From contig CAKPYN010000003.1 in assembly GCA_934202965.1 (NCBI GenBank), positions 62,001 to 126,000 on the forward strand: a stretch of DNA of 64,000 nucleotides. Reading direction: 5' to 3'. The notes under the pieces were generated by a model. It was not told where the DNA came from and did not search any database. It was given only the letters and a program-made list of their open reading frames with translations. Made by a program: the position numbers and the translations under genes. Positions 59,021 through 64,000 of the stretch are shown here, in pieces (positions within the stretch are counted from its first letter, which is position 1; every line of letters starts with the position of its first letter). This stretch comes from an uncultured Megasphaera sp. (GTDB taxonomy: Bacteria; Bacillota; Negativicutes; Veillonellales; Megasphaeraceae).

Positions 59021-60538
59021 ATGTTTGCACGTATTTATGGAGCTACTATTTTAGGGCTGCACGGTAATATTATTACCGTAGAAACAGATATTTCCAATGG
59101 TCTGCCCGCATTTGAAATCGTTGGACTTGCTACTACCTCGGTCAAAGAATCCAAAGAACGAGTTCGCTCAGCAATAAAAAACAGCGGATATGAATTTCCC
59201 ATGCGCCGTATTACAGTGAATCTAGCTCCTGCGGATCTCAAGAAAGACAGTGCCGGTCTAGATATAGCTATTGCTATCGGTATGATGGTATCAAGCGGAC
59301 AAATTCCAGCAGAAGCATGTCAACAAACGCTGTTTATCGGTGAATTGGCATTAGACGGTGCTGTTCGTCCGGTTACAGGTATTTTACCTATGATTTTACA
59401 AGGTACCGAACAGGGATTTCACACTTGCTTTGTGAGTGCAGAGAATGCTAATGAAGCACTATTATGCAGGGATGTTACCATTTATTCCGTATCTTCTTTT
59501 TCAGATATTGTTGAACATCTATTAGGAACAACACGGCTCTCCCCTTCGATAGCTGTCGATTCACCGGCCAGTGCACCAGCCTACGCAGTTGATTTTTCTG
59601 AAGTACAAGGCCAATTCACAGCTAAACGTGCTTTAGAAATCGCAGCTGCCGGCGGTCATAATGTATTGATGATAGGTCCACCCGGTTCGGGAAAAACCAT
59701 GCTTGCCAAACGCATTCCGACCATTCTGCCACCGATGAATCTGCAAGAATCGCTGGAAGTTACCAAAATCTACAGTGTTGCTGGATTATTTAAACAATCC
59801 CAAATGATGTCTGCCCGACCATTCCGCAGTCCTCATCATACGATTTCCACAGCAGGACTCATTGGTGGCGGTTCCATTCCCAAGCCTGGAGAAGTTACTC
59901 TTAGTCATAATGGTATTCTTTTTCTCGATGAACTGCCGGAATTTCCCCGTTCTGTCTTAGAGGTACTGCGACAGCCTTTAGAAGACGGTGTTGTTCATAT
60001 TGCCCGCGTTCATGCCGCCTTATCCTATCCTGCCCGTTTTGTATTAATTGCAGCCATGAATCCTTGCCCGTGCGGATTTCTCGGTGACAAAGACCATCCT
60101 TGTACTTGCACGACAGGCGAAATCCGTCGTTATGCCCGTAAAATTTCCGGGCCGCTGTTAGACCGCATCGATTTACATGTTCCTGTAGAACGACCTAAAT
60201 ATGCCGAGCTAATTACCGAAATTCCGCAAGAATCTTCTGCAGCTATTCGTCAGCGCGTATGTGAAGCTCGTCAAATCCAAGAAAAACGACTGCAATCATA
60301 TGGGCTTAGCTGCAATGCCCATATGGGACATCGGGAAATCAAAGAAACCTGTCCCCTTACACAAGAAGCGCGACTTCTCTTAGAACAAGTCTTCAATAAG
60401 CTAAAACTCAGTGCCCGCAGTTATGATCGTATTATCAAAGTATCTCGAACCATTGCTGACTTATGTCATTCAGAAGAAATTAAAGACACACACGTCGCAG
60501 AAGCTGTTAGTTACCGCAATCCACTGCAAAGGATGTGA
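59021..60538 (+). CDS. comM: ComM/YifB-type Mg-chelatase-like AAA+ ATPase
   Basis: A 505-residue hexameric helicase-like ATPase. An N-terminal Lon-protease-like fold domain (FEIVGLATTSVKESKERVRSA, about residues 1-170) leads to an AAA+ core with Walker A MIGPPGSGKTMLAKR, the FRSPHHTIS motif, Walker B GILFLDELPEF, and the CPCGFLGDKDHPCTC zinc/cysteine loop. ComM drives branch migration that widens integrated DNA in natural transformation. The gene next to dprA fits that role. Confidence 0.93.
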   Translation: MFARIYGATILGLHGNIITVETDISNGLPAFEIVGLATTSVKESKERVRSAIKNSGYEFPMRRITVNLAPADLKKDSAGLDIAIAIGMMVSSGQIPAEACQQTLFIGELALDGAVRPVTGILPMILQGTEQGFHTCFVSAENANEALLCRDVTIYSVSSFSDIVEHLLGTTRLSPSIAVDSPASAPAYAVDFSEVQGQFTAKRALEIAAAGGHNVLMIGPPGSGKTMLAKRIPTILPPMNLQESLEVTKIYSVAGLFKQSQMMSARPFRSPHHTISTAGLIGGGSIPKPGEVTLSHNGILFLDELPEFPRSVLEVLRQPLEDGVVHIARVHAALSYPARFVLIAAMNPCPCGFLGDKDHPCTCTTGEIRRYARKISGPLLDRIDLHVPVERPKYAELITEIPQESSAAIRQRVCEARQIQEKRLQSYGLSCNAHMGHREIKETCPLTQEARLLLEQVFNKLKLSARSYDRIIKVSRTIADLCHSEEIKDTHVAEAVSYRNPLQRM

Positions 60539-60542
60539 TACC

Positions 60543-61652
60543 ATGCCAATACATTCACCAGAATCGGAACGTCTGTATACGGCAGCTCTTCTGTCTATTC
60601 CCTTTTTAGGTTCTCGCAGCATTCGTGCTCTTGTTGCATTGTTCGGCTCAGCTCAGACAGTCTGGGAAACATCATCAGCCACTTTGCAGGAAGCTGTCGG
60701 CCTATCAAATAAAACAACGCAATCGATTCAAAAACATCGTCCTATCTATGATTGGGATCATCAACTACATACTCTGCAATCACATCAAGCGCATCTTGTA
60801 TCTTTGTGGGAAGATACCTATCCGGCCGCATTACAGCAAACATTTAATCCACCAGTTGTTTTATATTACCAAGGAGCGCTGCCGTCAACACATCGAACAG
60901 CAGCTATCGTCGGTGCCAGAAAAGCAACACCCTATGGTCTCAATGTAGCACAAACATTAGCAGCTGATATGGCTCATCACCATATTGCCATCGTCAGCGG
61001 CGGTGCGAGAGGTATTGATACCAAAGCGCATCGAGGTGCATTATCTGCAAAAGGACAAACCTTGGCTGTTATCGCAAATGGTCTGGATATGACATATCCA
61101 AGGGAAAATAAAAATCTTTTTGCCGAAATAGTAGATGCTGGTGGTGCTATTCTCACAGAATACTCGTTTGGCATGCAACCATTAGCAATTAATTTCCCTG
61201 CCCGTAACCGCATTATCGCCGGCCTTTGTCGCTGTACGATTGTTGTGGAAGCCGCTGTTCGCAGTGGGTCTTTAATTACGGCTGATTTTGCCTTGGAAGA
61301 AGGTCGCGACGTATTTGCTGTTCCCGGTAGTATTTATTCTGCTATGAGCAAGGGGACACATGAGCTGATTCGAAAAGGAGCTATCTTACTTACGCAGGCT
61401 GAAGATATTTTACAAGAATATGGGTGGGACCAAACACAACGTTCCCCGGTTTCTCGTCATTACACACACGCTCTAACGCTAGAAGAATCGGCCGTTTTAA
61501 ATGCGCTTTCGTACGATGAAGCCATATCACGTGAAATGTTAACGCTTAAAACGCAATTTACGCCTGCTCAACTTAGTCCGATTTTATTAAAATTACAGCT
61601 TCAAGGACTTGTAGAAGAAATACATACGCTGTTTATAAAAAAAGATGGGTAG
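60543..61652 (+). CDS. dprA: DNA processing protein DprA
   Basis: A 369-residue protein that loads RecA onto incoming single-stranded DNA. A SAM-like N-terminal region (FLGSRSIRALVALFG) is followed by a Rossmann-type core: AAIVGARKATPYGLNVAQTLA, IVSGGARGIDTKAHRGAL, TLAVIANGLDMTYPRENK, NRIIAGLCRCTIVVEAAVRSGSLITADFA in pieces, and FAVPGSI. A winged-helix DML1-like tail ends the protein. Start ATG 60543, four bases after comM, with GGATGT upstream; the longer frame lies inside comM. Confidence 0.94.
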   Translation: MPIHSPESERLYTAALLSIPFLGSRSIRALVALFGSAQTVWETSSATLQEAVGLSNKTTQSIQKHRPIYDWDHQLHTLQSHQAHLVSLWEDTYPAALQQTFNPPVVLYYQGALPSTHRTAAIVGARKATPYGLNVAQTLAADMAHHHIAIVSGGARGIDTKAHRGALSAKGQTLAVIANGLDMTYPRENKNLFAEIVDAGGAILTEYSFGMQPLAINFPARNRIIAGLCRCTIVVEAAVRSGSLITADFALEEGRDVFAVPGSIYSAMSKGTHELIRKGAILLTQAEDILQEYGWDQTQRSPVSRHYTHALTLEESAVLNALSYDEAISREMLTLKTQFTPAQLSPILLKLQLQGLVEEIHTLFIKKDG

Positions 61653-61722
61653 AACTATAGTAAATATGGTATAATGATATTTATTTCAACTAATACCATG
61701 TGTATACAGTGAGGAATCTGTT

Positions 61723-62733
61723 ATGAAGTTTTATGCTATTAGTGCTGGCCGTAAAACCGGCATCTTTACAAAACAGCAAGAATACACACAATATACGGCT
61801 AATTTTAGCGGTGTTTGCGCCAAAGCTTTCTCCACCAAACGTGAAGCTCTTATTTGGCTTAACAACAAAAAAGAAGCCGGCCTTCTATCCACAACGCCGA
61901 TGAAAACGCTTTCTACGCATACGATGTCTAAGCGGTACTATGCTATCAGTCATGGCCGTAAAACCGGCATTTTCACGAATGCGGCATGTTATTATTCATA
62001 TACACAAGGATTTAAAGGCGCGCGTGCCAAAAGTTTTCACAGTTACCAAGCTGCTAAATCCTGGCTACATCAGGAACATGCCTGTCATACTGCGTTTACT
62101 AAAGATACTTCGTCCCTTTATTTTCATTCTTCTGCACAAAAAAAAGCACTCCAACAGCATATTCGCCTTTCTCATAAAGTAAAAAACCATATCAGCACGT
62201 TAGATGCTCGTCGGGTATTCGCATTAGATATCGAATTAACGAGTCTGCTTTCTACTGCAGAAATACTGCAGGTCTCTATCGTAAATGGATTGGGACAGGT
62301 ACTATTCAACAACTATTTTCGTCCGGAAACCGTTACTTCCTGGGATGAAACAATTACGATTCACCATATTACACCTTCTATGGTAGCTAATAAACCGACA
62401 TTTCATACCGCCGTTTCTACGTTAACGCAATTATTTGCCAATGCACAGTTAATTATTGGCTACAGTACCATGCAAGACATCGGTCATTTGCATAAATTTG
62501 GCGTACAATTTCCTCACGCTCCCATTTATTTTGATGCCGGAGATGCATATTCGTTTGTGCATATGGATACATTACATCCTCGTACATATGCTAAATTAAA
62601 AGCGTGTGCTGCCTATTACGGATATACCGATGAAAATTGGCATAACAGCCTTGCTGATACCCATGCTACGCTATATTGTTTTTACGCCATGTTAAATGAC
62701 CGTAATGCCTTATTTCGTCTCCTGTCTTTTTAG
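61723..62733 (+). CDS. Tandem RNase H1 N-terminal-like domains fused to DEDDh 3'-5' exonuclease
   Basis: A 336-residue protein with an unusual order. Residues about 2-47 (FYAISAGRKTGIFT, then CAKAFSTKREALIWL) and 70-116 (YYAISHGRKTGIFT, then ARAKSFHSYQAAKSWL) are two copies of the viroplasmin/RNase HI N-terminal fold that holds RNA-DNA hybrids or dsRNA. Residues about 163-325 form a DnaQ/RNase T-type exonuclease with FALDIEL (D169, E171), D252 in MQDIG, and HNSLADTHAT (H307, D312), the full DEDDh set. It may trim nucleic acid ends on hybrids; the substrate is inferred. GAGGAA lies upstream of the ATG. It follows dprA by 70 bases. Confidence 0.82.
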   Translation: MKFYAISAGRKTGIFTKQQEYTQYTANFSGVCAKAFSTKREALIWLNNKKEAGLLSTTPMKTLSTHTMSKRYYAISHGRKTGIFTNAACYYSYTQGFKGARAKSFHSYQAAKSWLHQEHACHTAFTKDTSSLYFHSSAQKKALQQHIRLSHKVKNHISTLDARRVFALDIELTSLLSTAEILQVSIVNGLGQVLFNNYFRPETVTSWDETITIHHITPSMVANKPTFHTAVSTLTQLFANAQLIIGYSTMQDIGHLHKFGVQFPHAPIYFDAGDAYSFVHMDTLHPRTYAKLKACAAYYGYTDENWHNSLADTHATLYCFYAMLNDRNALFRLLSF

Positions 62734-62766
62734 TACCTTACAGAATCTATCAACCGCATATATACA

Positions 62767-62803
62767 GAAAAGGCCGCATCTTTCTCAAGACGCGGTCTTT
62801 TTG
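62767..62803. terminator. Bidirectional terminator between the exonuclease and crt genes
   Basis: AAAAGGCCGC and GCGGTCTTTTT form an imperfect stem with a T run on the plus strand and A/T on the other side. It lies between two genes that converge here, so it can serve both. Confidence 0.7.
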
Positions 62804-62826
62804 TATAATCTTAGTTAAGGGAAAAC

Positions 62827-63609
62827 TTATTTGCCTTCAAATGTCGGTTTACGTTTTTCAATAAACGCTTTCATGCCTTCTTTTTGATCTGCTGTTGCAA
62901 AACAAAGACCAAATACTTCTGCTTCATAAGAAATACCAGTTACGACATCACAGTTAATACCACGGTTAATAGCTGCTTTAGCAAGCTGTACAGCGACAGG
63001 AGCTTTCTTCGTGATAGTCTTAGCAACTTTCATAACTACATCCATCAATTCAGCTTGTGGAACAACTTTATTAACCAAACCAATGCGAAGTGCTTCTTGT
63101 GCATCAATAATATTAGCCGTATAAATCAATTCTTTAGCATGACCACGACCAACAACACGAGTTAAACGCTGTGTGCCACCAAAGCCCGGTGTAATACCAA
63201 GACCAACTTCGGGCTGACCAAATTTAGCATTTTCAGATGCATAGCGAATATCACAAGCGCAGGCTAATTCGCAGCCACCGCCTAATGCGAAGCCATTTAC
63301 AGCAGCGATAACCGGCTGCGGAAGGTTTTCAATTTCTGTGAAAATATTTTGACCTACCTGTCCCCATACACGACCTTCAACAGCATTTTTAGTAGACATT
63401 TCAACAATATCAGCACCCGCAACAAAAGATTTTTCACCGGCACCGGTAATAATAACGACTTGAACTGCTTTATCAACAGCAATTTTTTCTACAACATCTT
63501 TTAATTCCGTCAACGTTGCCAAATTCAGTGCATTTAATGCTTTAGGACGATTGATTGCAATCGTTGCAACACCATTTTCCACTGTATAATTGATATTTTC
63601 GTATGCCAT
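62827..63609 (-). CDS. crt: Enoyl-CoA hydratase / 3-hydroxybutyryl-CoA dehydratase (crotonase)
   Basis: A 260-residue crotonase that interconverts 3-hydroxybutyryl-CoA and crotonyl-CoA. It shows ALNLATLTELKDVVE, the oxyanion segment VAGADIVEM, VNGFALGGGCELACACD with the first catalytic Glu region, and FGQPEVGLGITPGFGGTQRL with the second Glu. AGGAGG precedes the ATG. It follows the hbd gene in the butyrate-forming route from acetyl-CoA. Confidence 0.93.
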   Translation of the reverse strand: MAYENINYTVENGVATIAINRPKALNALNLATLTELKDVVEKIAVDKAVQVVIITGAGEKSFVAGADIVEMSTKNAVEGRVWGQVGQNIFTEIENLPQPVIAAVNGFALGGGCELACACDIRYASENAKFGQPEVGLGITPGFGGTQRLTRVVGRGHAKELIYTANIIDAQEALRIGLVNKVVPQAELMDVVMKVAKTITKKAPVAVQLAKAAINRGINCDVVTGISYEAEVFGLCFATADQKEGMKAFIEKRKPTFEGK

Positions 63610-63681
63610 AATAATAACCTCCTAAGATTGGACACTATTTGTAGTATGTTTGGACACATGCTGCATGCTTATGGCAAACAA

Positions 63682-63701
63682 GGGCGTGATTTCTCACGCC
63701 C
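63682..63701 (-). terminator. Hairpin between hbd and crt
   Basis: GGGCGTGA-gaaa-TCACGCCC (minus strand) forms an eight-pair stem followed by TTGTTTGCC. It is a weak terminator or stability hairpin within the hbd-crt unit and would tend to lower crt levels relative to hbd. Confidence 0.6.
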
Positions 63702-63730
63702 ACTGTCTGCGGAGCACATTTTGCTCAATA

Positions 63731-64000
63731 TTATTTTGTATAATCGTAGAAGCCTTTACCTGTTTTGCGGCCAAGGTAGCCAGCGTTAACATATTTTTTG
63801 AGGAGTGGGCATGGACGATATTTCGGATCGCCGAAGCCATCATACAGAACTTCCATGATGTGAAGAACAACATCGTTACCAATCAAATCGCTCAAAGCCA
63901 ATGGTCCCATTGGATGGTTGAATCCCAGTTTGCAAACGGTATCAATATCTTCTTTAGATGCAACACCTTCCATCAAAGCCTGAATAGCTTCATTAATCAT
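63731..64000 (-). CDS. hbd: 3-hydroxybutyryl-CoA dehydrogenase (C-terminal part; 5' end outside window)
   Basis: The last 89 residues of a roughly 280-residue NAD-dependent dehydrogenase; the frame continues past the window edge. MINEAIQALMEGVASKEDIDTV, GFNHPMGPLALSDLIGNDVVL and the end GRKTGKGFYDYTK are the conserved C-terminal domain of Hbd, which reduces acetoacetyl-CoA in butyrate formation. It precedes crt by about 120 bases on the same strand. Confidence 0.93.
   Translation of the reverse strand: MINEAIQALMEGVASKEDIDTVCKLGFNHPMGPLALSDLIGNDVVLHIMEVLYDGFGDPKYRPCPLLKKYVNAGYLGRKTGKGFYDYTK

Noticed and set aside
1..64000. CRISPR array, prophage or insertion sequence
   Set aside because: No regularly spaced repeats, integrases, transposases or phage structural genes were seen on either strand.

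Overview
The window reads as chromosomal DNA of a diderm Firmicute of the class Negativicutes, most likely Megasphaera or a close relative. The support is: a heptose/LPS inner-core operon, an outer-membrane barrel protein and an RND efflux system (all outer-membrane traits) next to typically Firmicute items such as a T-box leader, TrmK/Nif3, MltG-TrmR-TrhP and consensus sigma-A promoters; butyrate-pathway genes (crotonase, 3-hydroxybutyryl-CoA dehydrogenase, acyl-CoA dehydrogenase); an [FeFe]-hydrogenase; and a 53-residue rubredoxin that looks very like the M. elsdenii protein as I remember it. Nearly everything up to 58.5 kb is on the minus strand, then four genes run on the plus strand, then minus again. 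There is no prophage, insertion sequence or CRISPR array.

Layout. 0-4.4 kb: pheT (cut by the window edge) and pheS under a T-box leader, an acyl-CoA dehydrogenase and two tandem hotdog thioesterases. 4.47-4.71 kb: a structured non-coding RNA with a consensus promoter and a terminator; I could not assign its family. 4.8-10.95 kb: an outer-membrane barrel gene, then the operon nrdR-hldE-hldD-gmhB-waaC-waaF, with most junctions overlapping by a few bases; it makes ADP-heptose and transfers it to lipid A-Kdo. 11-23.9 kb: a dcw division/cell-wall cluster mraZ-rsmH-ftsL-murE-murF-mraY-murD-murG-murC-ddl-ftsQ-ftsZ, with a MraZ operator and no ftsI, ftsW, ftsA or murB. 24.3-31.2 kb: P1-type peptidase, dCTP deaminase, a TPR protein with a cold-shock-like tail, topoisomerase III and an OLD-family ATPase/TOPRIM nuclease. 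31.4-37.8 kb: amino-acid ABC transporter parts, a very unusual phosphate acetyltransferase-[FeFe] hydrogenase fusion, pfkA, shikimate kinase and a small HMA-like membrane protein. 38-44 kb: GluQ-RS, an M16C protease, a HAD phosphatase, an FMN-dependent alpha-hydroxy-acid dehydrogenase and rubredoxin. 44.2-47.4 kb: mltG-trmR-trhP-DUF4911. 47.5-48.4 kb: an autotransporter remnant. 48.7-53.2 kb: trmK-nif3-thiE, an LDH-family dehydrogenase and a lytic transglycosylase. 53.5-53.7 kb: tRNA-Pro, tRNA-Gly and tRNA-Arg. 53.9-58.5 kb: marR-MFP-RND efflux operon with a palindromic operator. 58.6-62.7 kb (+): yraN, comM, dprA and a DEDDh exonuclease carrying two RNase H1 N-terminal-type domains. 62.8-64 kb: crt and the 3' end of hbd.

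The most unusual items are the Pta-hydrogenase fusion (32939-35374), which would join acetyl-CoA conversion and hydrogen evolution in one polypeptide; the unassigned RNA (4470-4708); the viroplasmin-like/DEDDh exonuclease fusion (61723-62733); the TPR-cold-shock protein; and a roughly 95-base intergenic repeat present twice (24167-24261 and 37949-38043) that forms a terminator-like hairpin. Functional statements are from recognised family motifs read by eye; no database search was possible.
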